A stretch of 64,000 nt of DNA from Pseudomonas fluorescens (GCF_902497855.1 NZ_CABVHU010000015.1:106760-170759); one strand, 5' to 3'. Numbered from the stretch's first letter, positions 1 through 8,974 are shown. Program-made: numbers and translations. The notes: a model not told the origin generated them from the letters alone.

Positions 1-518
1 CCGGCGAAGGCGGCCTGAAGCCATGCAGCGCCCATGAAGACTGCGCCCTGTAGGAGCGAGGCTTGCCGGCGAAGGCGGCCTCAAACCCTGCACCGCCCAT
101 GAAGACGCCTTCGCCGGCAAGCCGGGCTCCTACAGGGGTTGGCGTTGCGCACAATTAATCGATACACAGCTGATCGTGTAGGAGCCGGCTTGCCGGCGAA
201 GGCGGCCTGAAGCCATGCAGCGCCCATGACGACTGCGCCCTGTAGGAGCGAGGCTTGCCCGCGAAGGCGGCCTCAAACCCTGCACCGCCCATGAAGACGC
301 CTTCGCCGGCAAGCCTGGCTCCTACAGGGGTTGGCGTTGCGCACAATTAATCGATACACAGCTGATCGTGTAGGAGCCGGCTTGCCGGCGAAGGCGGCCT
401 GAAGCCATGCAGCGCCCATGAAGACTGCGCCCTGTAGGAGCGAGGCTTGCCCGCGAAGGCGGCCTCAAACCCTGCACCGCCCATGAAGACGCCTTCGCCG
501 GCAAGCCGGGCTCCTACG
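1..518. repeat. Tandem array of REP/REPIN units, 192-bp period
   Basis: The stretch repeats with a period of 192 bp: the REP core TGTAGGAGCGAGGCTTGCC starts at 49, 241 and 433. Each unit holds inward and outward REP palindromes separated by a spacer with AATTAATCGATACACAGCTG. About 2.6 copies are visible and the array probably continues left of the window. Copies are almost identical, with single-base differences such as TTGCCGGCG versus TTGCCCGCG. Because 192 is a multiple of three, open frames of about 60 codons run through it; these are artefacts, not genes. Confidence 0.9.
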
Positions 519-549
519 ACGGCCTGTGTGTTTGCAGCATTACAACGAT

Positions 550-828
550 TTACGCCGAATGATAAGTCGGCAGGGCAAACCGTTGCTGGCTTTGCAGCAT
601 GGAGATCTGCGGCAGCTCACTGGCCTGTTCCGCGAGATCGCGGCGGATCGCGCTGATGACCCACGACAGCTGATCGCCAGCATGCAATTGCTGGTAGGAA
701 ATCGAGCGCTTGAACACTTTGCCTTCGGTGCTGCGCAAGGTCAGCAGGATACCACCGTCCGGACGTGGCTGGGTGGTCACTTCGAAGTTGGAAAACAGGG
801 ACGAAAATTTTTCTTGAATCAGGCTCAT
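550..828 (-). CDS. DUF3509-type small conserved Pseudomonas protein
   Basis: A 92-residue protein starting MSLIQEKFSSLFSNF. The ATG at 828 is chosen because family members of this type begin at this methionine; an in-frame ATG at 864 would add 12 unlikely residues. It contains a short beta-rich body (VTTQPRPDGGILLTLRS) followed by a helical tail with SWVISAIRRDLAEQ. I recognise it as a DUF3509-like protein, a family of unknown function nearly confined to Pseudomonas. No signal peptide or membrane segment is seen. It stands alone between the REP array and a divergent acyl-CoA synthetase gene. Family call is from memory of the pattern and moderately sure. Confidence 0.75.
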   Translation of the reverse strand: MSLIQEKFSSLFSNFEVTTQPRPDGGILLTLRSTEGKVFKRSISYQQLHAGDQLSWVISAIRRDLAEQASELPQISMLQSQQRFALPTYHSA

Positions 829-1173
829 GTCTATCGGCTCCGTTAGCACTTGATTGGCAAGCATGGAGAGGAAGTTGCAGCCTTTGTGCCAGCCTTTGTA
901 TTTTTAAAAATCCTTATAAATCAATGGCTTAATTTCATAGCGATTTCAGCCGTTCGTGCAATCTGCATGAACGGCCATCGTGCATCCTGCATTTTGCGTG
1001 GTCGCCACTGTTTCAACGGAACCAATCGCCTGGCCGAGACTCGCGATTTCGCCTGCCAGGGTCCTGGATACAAAACATTTCAAAAACCGCGTGTACAGCC
1101 TCCGAAGCGCTGACGTATTTTCGGCCTCAATCAAACGCCGCCCGACAATAAAAAACATCGAACGGGAGCCTGC
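829..1173. other. Intergenic region between two divergent genes
   Basis: This 345-bp gap should hold the promoters for the DUF3509 gene (leftward) and the acyl-CoA synthetase gene (rightward). An AT-rich patch lies at about 895-945. I see no convincing open frame, REP element or terminator, and no promoter boxes good enough to call. Confidence 0.5.
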
Positions 1174-3009
1174 ATGAGCACGCCGCACGACACCATTACC
1201 TGGGGCATGATGCTCCGCAAACTCCCTGCCATCGCCAAAGCCATCCCCCGTGTGGTGAAAGGCATGAAAGCTGCCAACGTCAAGGACCCGACCCAAGCCT
1301 GTGGCCTGGGCTGGAGTTTCGAGCAGGCGACCTTGCGCAATCCCGATGGCCCGGCATTGCTGCAGGGCGAAGTGGTACTGAGTTATGCACAGGTCAACCA
1401 ATGGGCGAATCGCATCGCCCATCACCTGATCGCCCAAGGCATCCGCAAGGGCGATGGGGTGGCGGTGTTCATCGAGAACCGCCCGGAACTGCTGGTGACG
1501 ATTCTGGCGGTGGCCAAGGCCGGCGCGATCAGCGCCTTGCTCAATACCTCGCAAACCCGCGACACCCTGGCCCACAGCCTGAACCTGGTGGCGCCCGCGG
1601 CAATCATTGTCGGCGAGGAGCTGGTCCCGGCGTTTTCGGCGGTGCGCGAACGGGTATCGATCGCACCTGCGCGCACCTGGTTCGTCGCCGATCAAGGCAC
1701 CTATACCCATCCGGGCATTGCGCCCGACGGTTTCGTCAACCTGATGGCGGCCAGCGTCGATGCGTGCAGTGACAACCCCGCCAGCAGCCAGCAGGTTTTT
1801 TTCGACGACCCTTGCTTCTACATCTACACCTCGGGCACCACCGGATTGCCCAAGGCCGGGGTGTTCAAGCACGGTCGCTGGATGCGCAGTTCCGCCAGCT
1901 TCGGCATGATCGCGCTGGCTATGCGCCCCGAAGATGTCGTCTATTGCACCTTGCCGCTCTATCACGCCACCGGGCTGTGCGTGTGCTGGGGGGCGGCGAT
2001 CAGTGGCGCCTCGGGCTTCGCCATCCGCCGCAAGTTCAGCGCCAGCCAGTTCTGGAACGATGTGCGCCAGTACCGCGCGACCACCCTCGGTTACGTCGGC
2101 GAGCTGTGCCGTTATCTGGTGGATCAACCGCCCGCTGCCGACGACAACCGGCACAGCGTGACGAAGATGATCGGCAATGGCCTGCGGCCCGGCGCGTGGC
2201 GCGAATTCAAGACGCGATTCGGCGTCAACCATATCTGCGAACTGTACGCCGCCAGTGACGGCAACATCGGCTTCACCAACGTACTGAACTTCGACAACAC
2301 CGTGGGTTTCTCCCTGATGTCATGGGAACTGGCGGCGTACGACCACGACAGTGGCTTGCCTGTTCGAACCGCCAAGGGCTTCATGCGCAAGGTGGCCAAA
2401 GGCGAGCAGGGCCTGTTGCTGGCGAAGATCGACGACAAGGCGCCGCTGGATGGCTACACCGATCCGCTGAAAACCGAAAAGGTCGTGCTCCACGATGTAT
2501 TCGCCAAAGGCGACCGCTACTTCAACACCGGCGACCTGATGCGCCACATCGGCTTCGGCCACGCCCAATTCGTCGATCGCCTGGGTGACACCTACCGCTG
2601 GAAGGGTGAAAACGTCTCGACCACCGAGGTCGAGAACATCCTCCTGCAGCACCCGAACATTTGCGAAGCCGTGGCCTATGGCGTGGAAATCCGCAACACC
2701 AACGGCCGCGCCGGGATGGCTGCAATCACCCCCGCCGAATCCCTGGCGACCCTGGATTTCAGCGAGCTACTGGCCTTCGCCCGGGAGCAGATGCCGGCCT
2801 ATGCCGTGCCTTTGTTCCTGCGGGTCAAAGTGAAAATGGAAACCACCGGGACCTTCAAATACCAGAAGACCCGGCTCAAGGATGAAGCCTTCGACCCCGG
2901 CAGAACCGGGGATGATCCGATTTACGCCTGGTTGCCAGGGACCGGGACTTACGTGCCGGTCACCGAGCAGTTGCTTGCTGAGATTTATGGCGGCAAGTAC
3001 CGTTATTGA
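1174..3009 (+). CDS. Long-chain (very-long-chain type) acyl-CoA synthetase
   Basis: A 611-residue ANL-superfamily enzyme that activates a fatty acid with ATP and CoA to acyl-CoA through an acyl-adenylate. The phosphate-binding loop YTSGTTGLPKAG starts at Y218, the GDL motif is at 453-455 (YFNTGDLM), and the hinge region DRLGDTYRWKGEN starts near 468. The N-terminal region and overall layout resemble the FATP/FadD6-like 'long-chain-acyl-CoA synthetase' group rather than classical FadD. No signal peptide is evident. The gene stands alone. Substrate chain length cannot be read from sequence. It may feed beta-oxidation or lipid synthesis. Confidence 0.88.
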   Translation: MSTPHDTITWGMMLRKLPAIAKAIPRVVKGMKAANVKDPTQACGLGWSFEQATLRNPDGPALLQGEVVLSYAQVNQWANRIAHHLIAQGIRKGDGVAVFIENRPELLVTILAVAKAGAISALLNTSQTRDTLAHSLNLVAPAAIIVGEELVPAFSAVRERVSIAPARTWFVADQGTYTHPGIAPDGFVNLMAASVDACSDNPASSQQVFFDDPCFYIYTSGTTGLPKAGVFKHGRWMRSSASFGMIALAMRPEDVVYCTLPLYHATGLCVCWGAAISGASGFAIRRKFSASQFWNDVRQYRATTLGYVGELCRYLVDQPPAADDNRHSVTKMIGNGLRPGAWREFKTRFGVNHICELYAASDGNIGFTNVLNFDNTVGFSLMSWELAAYDHDSGLPVRTAKGFMRKVAKGEQGLLLAKIDDKAPLDGYTDPLKTEKVVLHDVFAKGDRYFNTGDLMRHIGFGHAQFVDRLGDTYRWKGENVSTTEVENILLQHPNICEAVAYGVEIRNTNGRAGMAAITPAESLATLDFSELLAFAREQMPAYAVPLFLRVKVKMETTGTFKYQKTRLKDEAFDPGRTGDDPIYAWLPGTGTYVPVTEQLLAEIYGGKYRY

Positions 3010-3105
3010 AATTGGCTATGGCAGCCCATGAGAAAAAACAAGTGACAGCTTCGGGGCTCATCGGGAAACTGTCGGCTTTGCGAATAACCGAACGTGGAGC
3101 CCCCG

Positions 3106-3624
3106 ATGTCAGACCAAAGCCGCCAGATGACCCCCGAAGAAGCCGCTGAATTTGCCGAACAGGTATTCAACAAGGCGCGCGAGGGCGATGCGGCCATGAT
3201 GGCTGCGCTGCTGACCAAGGGCCTGCCGCCAAACCTGCGCAACCACAAGGGCGATACCTTGTTGATGCTGGCCGCTTACCATGGCCATGTGGAGACGGTA
3301 AACGTCCTGCTCGAGCACAAGGCCGACCCGGAAATCCGCAATGACAACGGCCAGAGCCCGATTGCCGGCGCGGCGTTCAAGGGTGACCTGGCGACGGTCA
3401 CGGCGTTGGTCGAAGGCGGCGCGCAGGTTGAAGGTTCGTCCTTTGACGGCCGTACGGCGCTGATGATGGCGGCGATGTTCAATCGCGTCGAAATCGTCGA
3501 CTACCTGATCGGCAAGGGCGCCGATCCGAAGGCCAAGGATGCCAATGGCGTCACTGCGCTGGATGCGGCCAAGACCATGGGCGCGGTGGATACCACGGCT
3601 CAGCTTGAGAAGCTGCCTGGCTGA
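3106..3624 (+). CDS. Ankyrin-repeat protein
   Basis: A 172-residue protein with four ankyrin repeats, visible as recurring GDTLLMLAAYHGH, GQSPIAGAAFKGD, GRTALMMAAMFNR and GVTALDAAK segments. The ATG at 3106 follows GGAG at a normal distance; an upstream in-frame GTG at 3094 overlaps that ribosome site and is less likely. There is no signal peptide, so it is probably cytoplasmic and acts by protein binding. In other pseudomonads small ankyrin proteins sit next to catalase genes, but no catalase is here. Partner unknown. Confidence 0.85.
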   Translation: MSDQSRQMTPEEAAEFAEQVFNKAREGDAAMMAALLTKGLPPNLRNHKGDTLLMLAAYHGHVETVNVLLEHKADPEIRNDNGQSPIAGAAFKGDLATVTALVEGGAQVEGSSFDGRTALMMAAMFNRVEIVDYLIGKGADPKAKDANGVTALDAAKTMGAVDTTAQLEKLPG

Positions 3625-3667
3625 TAGGCAACGTCCTCAGGCAAGCCAAACGCCTTAGTGAGGTGAG

Positions 3668-3784
3668 TTAAGACGCGGACCTGTAGGAGCTGGCTTGCCA
3701 GCGAAGGCGGTCTGTCAGTTAATATTGATGTTGCCTGGCACACCGCCTTCGCTGGCAAGCCAGCTCCTACAAGTCCGCGCTTAA
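3668..3784. repeat. REPIN (two inverted REP sequences)
   Basis: Two REP sequences with core GTAGGAGCTGGCTTGCCAGC face each other around a spacer with TTAATATTGATG. The inverted repeat extends past the REP cores on both sides (TTAAG-ACGCGGAC on the left, GTCCGCG-CTTAA on the right), so the full palindrome is about 117 bp. It lies between two convergent genes and could act as a bidirectional terminator or stabilise 3' ends. Confidence 0.9.
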
Positions 3785-3860
3785 CTGGCTGGCATCGGGG
3801 CCTGCCCGTTCGCCACAGGAGTTCACTGACGCAAAGGATGTTTCCAGATCAACCAAAGCC

Positions 3861-5201
3861 TCAATGCACCCACACCTCAACCCGCCGATTCCTGATCCGC
3901 CCCTCGTCCGCGCTATTGGCCGCCACCGGCATCTCGGCGCCAAAGCCGCGAACCTCGCGCAACACCACACCGCTTTTCACCAGCTCCCGGCGCACCGCCA
4001 TGGCGCGCAGTTTCGACAGCAGATCGGCCCGCGCCGGATCACTCTTGGCGTCGCCAAACCCCACCAGCGTCACCTGTCGACGGGTCTTGTCGTGCTGCTT
4101 TATATAGTCGAGCACCCTAGAGAGGTCCTGCCGGGCCTTGTTGTCCAGGGTCGCACTGCCTTCTTCGAAACGGAAGTTGACCGACAGCCGCTGGGCATGG
4201 CGGCTGAGCGCCTGATAACCCTCGGGCATCAGCGCATTCGGCGTGACCGCCATGGCCTGGACGGTCTGGGCGACAAACCCATTGGCGGCGACGATGGCCT
4301 GACCCTGGCGGCCCTGGGTGAAGGCGACGAGCGCGTTGGCCCAGGGATTGTTCCCGGTGGGTGGCAGATAAAAGAACAGTCGACGGGACAGTGGATAGTC
4401 TTCCGTGGCGATCAGGCTGTCGAGCGGCAGCATGGCCTGGGATTGGCCGTCGGCAATGGCTACGGCTTTGGCCTGGCGCACGTAGGGCAGGCCGATGAAG
4501 CCGATGCCTTGCGGATCCCCGCTCACTGCATCGGACAACTGCTCGCTGGATTCGAAACGCTTCGCGGTGCTGCTCAGGGTTTTCCCACGACCGGCGAGGA
4601 CCAGTTCGTTGAACGTGTCATACGTACCCGAATGGTCATCCCGCGCATACAGATGAATCGGCCCACCGCGACCGCCGAGTGCTTCCCAGGTGCCGGCCTC
4701 GCCGCTGAAAATCCGCGCCAGTTGTTCGGTGTCGAGCTGATTCAACGGGTTTTGCGGATGAAGGATGATCGCCAGGCCATCGATGGCGATCACCTGCTCG
4801 GCGCCGGGTTGTTTCAGATCGCCCAGGGATTGCAGGACTCGCCGTTCGCGGTCCTTGATCGGGCGCGAGGACGCGGCGAGGTCGGCGGTGGCGGTTCTCA
4901 GGGCGGTGAAACCGGTGCTGGATCCGTGGGCGGCGATGTCCACCACCACTCGACGCCCTTGCACGGTTTCGCCGACCACCCGCAGTTCGTTGGCTATGTC
5001 CCGGGCTTCGCGGTGAACCTTGAGCAGACCCTGCTCGCGCATCAAGCCTTCGACCAGGGCCGGGCCCAGTGCGGCGCCGATGGTATTGGACCCCTGGATG
5101 CGCAGCACCGAACCCTGTTCGGGTGTCGGTAGATCACCGGCCGAAACCACCAGCGGCAGGCTCGCGCAGAACACCCACAGGAACAACACGCGCAGCATCA
5201 T
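3861..5201 (-). CDS. PstS-like phosphate-binding domain fused to OmpA C-terminal domain
   Basis: A 446-residue exported protein. Residues 1-21 form a signal peptide. Residues about 30-320 resemble the PstS/type 2 periplasmic binding fold, with ligand-loop-like segments GSNTIGAALGP, HGSSTGFTAL and ASSRPIKDRE. Residues about 340-446 form an OmpA-like peptidoglycan-binding domain (VNFRFEEGSATLDNKAR, VEVWVH end). The fusion suggests a substrate-binding protein anchored to the cell wall rather than one feeding a Pst ABC permease; no pstCAB genes are nearby. A PHO box with a correctly spaced -10 lies just upstream, so PhoB control in phosphate starvation is likely. Ligand identity is inferred, not proven. 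Confidence 0.85.
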   Translation of the reverse strand: MMLRVLFLWVFCASLPLVVSAGDLPTPEQGSVLRIQGSNTIGAALGPALVEGLMREQGLLKVHREARDIANELRVVGETVQGRRVVVDIAAHGSSTGFTALRTATADLAASSRPIKDRERRVLQSLGDLKQPGAEQVIAIDGLAIILHPQNPLNQLDTEQLARIFSGEAGTWEALGGRGGPIHLYARDDHSGTYDTFNELVLAGRGKTLSSTAKRFESSEQLSDAVSGDPQGIGFIGLPYVRQAKAVAIADGQSQAMLPLDSLIATEDYPLSRRLFFYLPPTGNNPWANALVAFTQGRQGQAIVAANGFVAQTVQAMAVTPNALMPEGYQALSRHAQRLSVNFRFEEGSATLDNKARQDLSRVLDYIKQHDKTRRQVTLVGFGDAKSDPARADLLSKLRAMAVRRELVKSGVVLREVRGFGAEMPVAANSADEGRIRNRRVEVWVH

Positions 5202-5202
5202 G

Positions 5203-5233
5203 CCGGCACCTTATAAGACCAGGAAAGTGCCGG
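5203..5233. other. Inverted repeat in the 5' untranslated region of the PstS/OmpA gene
   Basis: CCGGCAC (5203-5209) and GTGCCGG (5227-5233) form a 7-bp stem around a 17-nt loop, between the PHO-box promoter and the start codon. It could be a small RNA hairpin near the ribosome site or an operator. Function unknown. Confidence 0.4.
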
Positions 5234-5234
5234 G

Positions 5235-5268
5235 AGAATAAGTCAGTCAGGTGACCGAAAGATGACAG
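5235..5268 (-). promoter_or_regulatory. PHO box with -10 hexamer in front of the PstS/OmpA gene
   Basis: Read on the minus strand, CTGTCAT-CTTT-CGGTCAC (5268 to 5251) matches the PhoB direct repeat CTGTCAT-N4-CTGTCAT, with two changes in the second half. Exactly 10 bp after it comes TATTCT (5240 to 5235), the usual position of the -10 box in PhoB-activated promoters. The start codon is 33 bp further on. The match plus spacing plus gene function make this a strong call. Confidence 0.8.
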
Positions 5269-5323
5269 ATCAATAGCTCGTCTAACGCGTAGAATTGCGC
5301 TCTGGAGCAAATCTGAGGTTGCA

Positions 5324-7687
5324 GTGGTGGATTTACAGCGGGGCTTCGTCCTGACCCGGCATTGGCGCGACACACCGGCCGGTACGGAAGTCGAATTCTG
5401 GTTGGCGACCGATACCGGTCCCCGGCGCATCCGCCTGCCTTATCAGCCCTCGGTGGCGTTCATCCCGGCGGCTCAGCGCGAGCAGGCCGAGGCGCTGTTG
5501 CAGGGTGAAAAAAACCTCGAACTGCGACCGCTGGCCCTGCAGGATTTCGAGCATCGCCCGGTGCTCGGCCTGTATTGCCAGCAGCATGGGCAGCTGATGC
5601 GCCTGGAAACCGCGCTGCGCAAGGCCGGCGTCGATATGTTCGAAGCCGATGTGCGCCCGCCCGAGCGCTACATGATGGAGCGGTTCATCACGGCGCCGGT
5701 GGTCTTTGGCGGCACGCCCGGTGCCGAGGGCCTGCTGCTGGACGCGCAGATGAAACCCGACCCGGACTACCGACCCAGGCTCCGGCTGGTGTCCCTGGAC
5801 ATCGAAACCACCGCCCGGGGCGAGTTGTATTCCATCGCCCTGGAAGGTTGCGGCGAGCGTCAGGTCTATATGCTGGGCCCGCCCAACGGCGACCCCGGCG
5901 CGGTGGATTTCCAGCTCGAATACTGTGACTCGCGAACCCTGCTGCTGAAAAAACTCAATGAATGGTTCGCCCGCCATGATCCCGACGCGATCATCGGCTG
6001 GAACGTCGTGCAGTTCGACCTGCGCGTACTGCACGAGCATGCCCGGCGCCTGGCGGTGCCATTGAGACTGGGGCGTGGCGGCGAGGAAATGCAGTGGCGC
6101 GAACACGGCAGCCGCAACCATTACTTCGCTTCGGCCGCTGGGCGATTGATCATCGACGGCATCGAATCCCTGCGCTCGGCGACCTGGAGCTTCCCCTCGT
6201 TCAGCCTGGAAAACGTCGCGCAAACCCTGCTCGGCGAAGGCAAGGCGATCGACAACCCTTACCAGCGCATGGACGAAATCAACCGCATGTTCGCCGAGGA
6301 CAAACCGGCCCTGGCCCGGTACAACCTCAAGGACTGCGAACTGGTAACGCGCATCTTCGCCAAGACCGAGTTGCTGACCTTCCTCCTGGAACGGGCCAGC
6401 GTCACCGGTTTGCCGGCGGACCGCAGCGGTGGTTCGGTGGCGGCCTTCACCCACCTGTACATGCCGCTGATGCACCGCCAGGGCTTCGTCGCGCCCAATC
6501 TCGGCAGCAAGCCTGCGCAAGCCAGCCCCGGCGGATTTGTCATGGACTCGCAACCGGGGCTGTATGAATCGGTGCTGGTGCTGGACTACAAAAGCCTTTA
6601 CCCGTCGATCATCCGCACCTTCCTCATCGACCCGGTAGGCCTGATCGAGGGCCTCAAGCATCCCGCAGACAGCGAGTCGGTGCCGGGCTTTCGCGGCGCG
6701 CGTTTTTCCAGGACCCGACATTGCCTGCCGGCGATCGTCGCCCGCGTCGCCGAAGGCCGGGAAACCGCCAAGCGCGAACACAATGCGCCGCTGTCCCAGG
6801 CGTTGAAGATCATCATGAACGCCTTCTACGGCGTGCTCGGTTCCAGTGGTTGCCGCTTCTTCGATACGCGCCTGGCATCGTCCATCACCCTGCGCGGCCA
6901 CGAAATCATGCTGCGCACCCGAAAGCTGATCGAAGCCCAGGGCCACACGGTGATCTACGGCGACACCGACTCGACCTTCGTCTGGCTGCGCCGCGCCCAC
7001 GGCCAGCAGGAAGCGGCGCAGATCGGCCGCGCCCTGGTGGACCACGTCAACCAGTGGTGGCGCGAACATGTGCGGCAGGAATACGGGCTGGACAGTGCCC
7101 TGGAGCTGCAGTTCGAAACCCACTACAAACGGTTCCTGATGCCGACCATCCGCGGCGCCGAGGAGGGCAGCAAGAAGCGCTATGCCGGGCTGGTGACCCG
7201 CGCCGACGGCAGCGATGAAATGGTCTACAAGGGCCTGGAAACCGTGCGTACCGACTGGTCGCCGCTGGCCCGGCAATTCCAGCAGGAGCTGTACCTGCGC
7301 ATCTTCAATCGCCAGCCGTATCAGGATTACGTGCGCGACTATGTGCGCAAGACCCTGGCCGGTGAGTTCGATGACCGGCTGATCTACCGCAAGCGCCTGC
7401 GCCGCACCCTCGACGACTACCAGCGCAACGTGCCGCCCCATGTCCGCGCGGCGCGGATCGCCGACGACTATAACGACCGTCAGGGCCGGCCGCGGCAGTA
7501 CCAGAACGGGGGCTGGATCAGCTACGTGATCAGCGTCGCCGGTCCCGAGCCGCTGGAGATCCGCAGCGCACCCATCGATTACGACCACTACGTCACCCGG
7601 CAATTGCAACCGGTGGCGGATGCGATCCTGCCCTTCGTCGACGACGACTTCTCGACCCTGATCGGCGGGCAACTAGGCCTGTTTTGA
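5324..7687 (+). CDS. polB: DNA polymerase II (family B)
   Basis: A 787-residue family B DNA polymerase with 3'-5' proofreading exonuclease, used in replication restart and translesion synthesis. The exonuclease I motif DIET is at D159-E161. Polymerase motif A DYKSLYPSI starts at D421, motif B is the KIIMNAFYGVLGSSG segment, and motif C YGDTDS is at 545-550, so both metal-binding aspartates are present. Length fits E. coli Pol II (783 aa). The start is GTG at 5324 or the adjacent GTG at 5327; TGAGG lies just upstream. In E. coli it is LexA-controlled, but I find no LexA box here. The 3' end overlaps the convergent DUF1810 gene by 15 bp. Confidence 0.95.
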   Translation: MVDLQRGFVLTRHWRDTPAGTEVEFWLATDTGPRRIRLPYQPSVAFIPAAQREQAEALLQGEKNLELRPLALQDFEHRPVLGLYCQQHGQLMRLETALRKAGVDMFEADVRPPERYMMERFITAPVVFGGTPGAEGLLLDAQMKPDPDYRPRLRLVSLDIETTARGELYSIALEGCGERQVYMLGPPNGDPGAVDFQLEYCDSRTLLLKKLNEWFARHDPDAIIGWNVVQFDLRVLHEHARRLAVPLRLGRGGEEMQWREHGSRNHYFASAAGRLIIDGIESLRSATWSFPSFSLENVAQTLLGEGKAIDNPYQRMDEINRMFAEDKPALARYNLKDCELVTRIFAKTELLTFLLERASVTGLPADRSGGSVAAFTHLYMPLMHRQGFVAPNLGSKPAQASPGGFVMDSQPGLYESVLVLDYKSLYPSIIRTFLIDPVGLIEGLKHPADSESVPGFRGARFSRTRHCLPAIVARVAEGRETAKREHNAPLSQALKIIMNAFYGVLGSSGCRFFDTRLASSITLRGHEIMLRTRKLIEAQGHTVIYGDTDSTFVWLRRAHGQQEAAQIGRALVDHVNQWWREHVRQEYGLDSALELQFETHYKRFLMPTIRGAEEGSKKRYAGLVTRADGSDEMVYKGLETVRTDWSPLARQFQQELYLRIFNRQPYQDYVRDYVRKTLAGEFDDRLIYRKRLRRTLDDYQRNVPPHVRAARIADDYNDRQGRPRQYQNGGWISYVISVAGPEPLEIRSAPIDYDHYVTRQLQPVADAILPFVDDDFSTLIGGQLGLF

Positions 7688-8122
7688 GTCCATCAGCGTC
7701 AACGTCCAGGCGTCCGGGATGCCGTGGAAATACTGATCCAGTGCCTGGCTGAAGAGAGAGTCTTCTGCATCGACCTGGGCGAACAGTGTCATCGAGGAGT
7801 GAAACTTGAGTTCGTCGGGATGGCCGAAAATCTCCGCAATCGGGCGCTGCTTGATGTCCAGGACCAGTTGAGTACAGGTACGCAGTCGAGTGCTCAGCAC
7901 GGGGTGTTCAAGGAAGGCCACGGCTTCTGCTGCGGATCGAATCGCGAAGTGACGGGACTTCTCACTGTCGCCCAGTCCGGTGAATTGCGGAAAGATGAAC
8001 CACATCCAGTGGCTTCGCTTGTGGCCATCACTGAGCTCATCCTGAACCTGGTCGAACACCGGGTCCTGCGCCTGAATGAAGCGTTTGAGGTCGAACCTGT
8101 CGAGTGGATCGGTGCTTCTCAT
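7673..8122 (-). CDS. DUF1810 family protein
   Basis: A 149-residue protein with the family pattern DPLDRFDLKRFIQAQ, HWMWFIFPQ, GLGDSEKSRHFAI and FHSSMTLFAQ. The ATG at 8122 is chosen because AGAGGG sits 7 nt upstream; a GTG at 8140 is possible but would put that site inside the gene. Function is unknown; the name calpastatin sometimes given is not informative. It is convergent with polB and the two coding regions share 15 bp. Its start lies about 150 bp from the end of the aldo/keto reductase operon-free gene upstream. Confidence 0.85.
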   Translation of the reverse strand: MRSTDPLDRFDLKRFIQAQDPVFDQVQDELSDGHKRSHWMWFIFPQFTGLGDSEKSRHFAIRSAAEAVAFLEHPVLSTRLRTCTQLVLDIKQRPIAEIFGHPDELKFHSSMTLFAQVDAEDSLFSQALDQYFHGIPDAWTLTLMDSKQA

Positions 8123-8152
8123 GCGCAAACCCTCTGACACAACCGCGATGGC

Positions 8153-8974
8153 TCAGACCATGGCCAACTGTTGCTTTCGTTGCGGCGCGTGAAACGCGTG
8201 GTCCAGCGCCTCCAGGTCCCCGGCTTCAAGCCGCAGTTGCGCGGCTTGTGCATTCAGTTGCACATGTTCGGGGCTGACCGCCTTGGGGATGGCGATCACA
8301 CCGTCCTGGCGCAGAATCCATGCCAGCGCGATTTGGGCCGGCGTCGCGTCGTGACGGGCGGCAACGTGCATGAGCGCCGGGTGGGCCAGCATCTCCCCAC
8401 CCTGGCCGATTGGACAGTAGGCCATGACGGGCAGGCGATGCTGCTGGCACCAGGGCAGCAGATCGAATTCTATGCCGCGCTCTTCCAGATTGTAGAGCAC
8501 CTGGTTAGTGGCGCAGGCCGGTGCGGCCAGTTCGTGCAGGTCATCCAGGTCGAAATTGGACACGCCCCAGCGGCCGATCTTGTCGGCTTCGCGCAGGCGC
8601 TCGAACGCTTCGACGGTTTCCTCCAGGGGATACTGGCCACGCCAGTGCAACAGGTACAGATCAATGTAGTCGGTGCCCAGCCGTTGCAGACTGCGCTCGC
8701 AGGCCTGGGGGATGCCGTTGCGGCTGGCGTTGTGCGGGTACACCTTGCTGACCAGAAACACCTGGTCGCGCCTGCCCGTGATGGCTTCGCCGACCACTTG
8801 CTCGGCACCGCCTTCGCCGTACATTTCAGCGGTGTCGATCAGGGTCATGCCCAACTCGATGCCCTGGCGCAACGCCGCCACCTCCTGGCTGCGCCGCGAA
8901 GGATCCTCCCCCATGCGCCAGGTGCCCTGGCCGATGACCGGTACGTTGACGCCTGCCAGATCGAGGGTGCGCAT
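8153..8974 (-). CDS. Aldo/keto reductase
   Basis: A 273-residue NADPH-dependent oxidoreductase of the AKR superfamily. The full catalytic tetrad is visible: D47 and Y52 in DTAEMYGEGG, K77 in VSKVYP and H110 in LYLLHW. The C-terminal cofactor region includes AIPKAVSPEH. The ATG at 8974 has AAGGAG at 6-nt spacing; a longer frame running up to 9238 only translates a REPIN. Substrate is unknown. The gene is separated from DUF1810 by 30 bp on the same strand, so they may be co-transcribed. Confidence 0.9.
   Translation of the reverse strand: MRTLDLAGVNVPVIGQGTWRMGEDPSRRSQEVAALRQGIELGMTLIDTAEMYGEGGAEQVVGEAITGRRDQVFLVSKVYPHNASRNGIPQACERSLQRLGTDYIDLYLLHWRGQYPLEETVEAFERLREADKIGRWGVSNFDLDDLHELAAPACATNQVLYNLEERGIEFDLLPWCQQHRLPVMAYCPIGQGGEMLAHPALMHVAARHDATPAQIALAWILRQDGVIAIPKAVSPEHVQLNAQAAQLRLEAGDLEALDHAFHAPQRKQQLAMV

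Noticed and set aside
130..504. Repeated 60-codon frames at the left edge
   Set aside because: They are translations of the 192-bp REP array and have no ribosome site.
946..2232. A 428-codon frame opposite the acyl-CoA synthetase gene
   Set aside because: It is the antisense shadow of a clear enzyme gene; His/Arg/Gln-rich composition is typical of such shadows in high-GC DNA.
3864..5132. A 422-codon frame opposite the PstS/OmpA gene
   Set aside because: Shadow of a well-supported gene; no family motif of its own.
5202..5323. LexA/SOS box before polB
   Set aside because: Expected from E. coli, but no CTGT-N8-ACAG-type site is present in this gap.
5333..7672. A 779-codon frame opposite polB
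   Set aside because: Almost full-length antisense frame, but polB motifs are complete and the antisense product has no recognisable domain.
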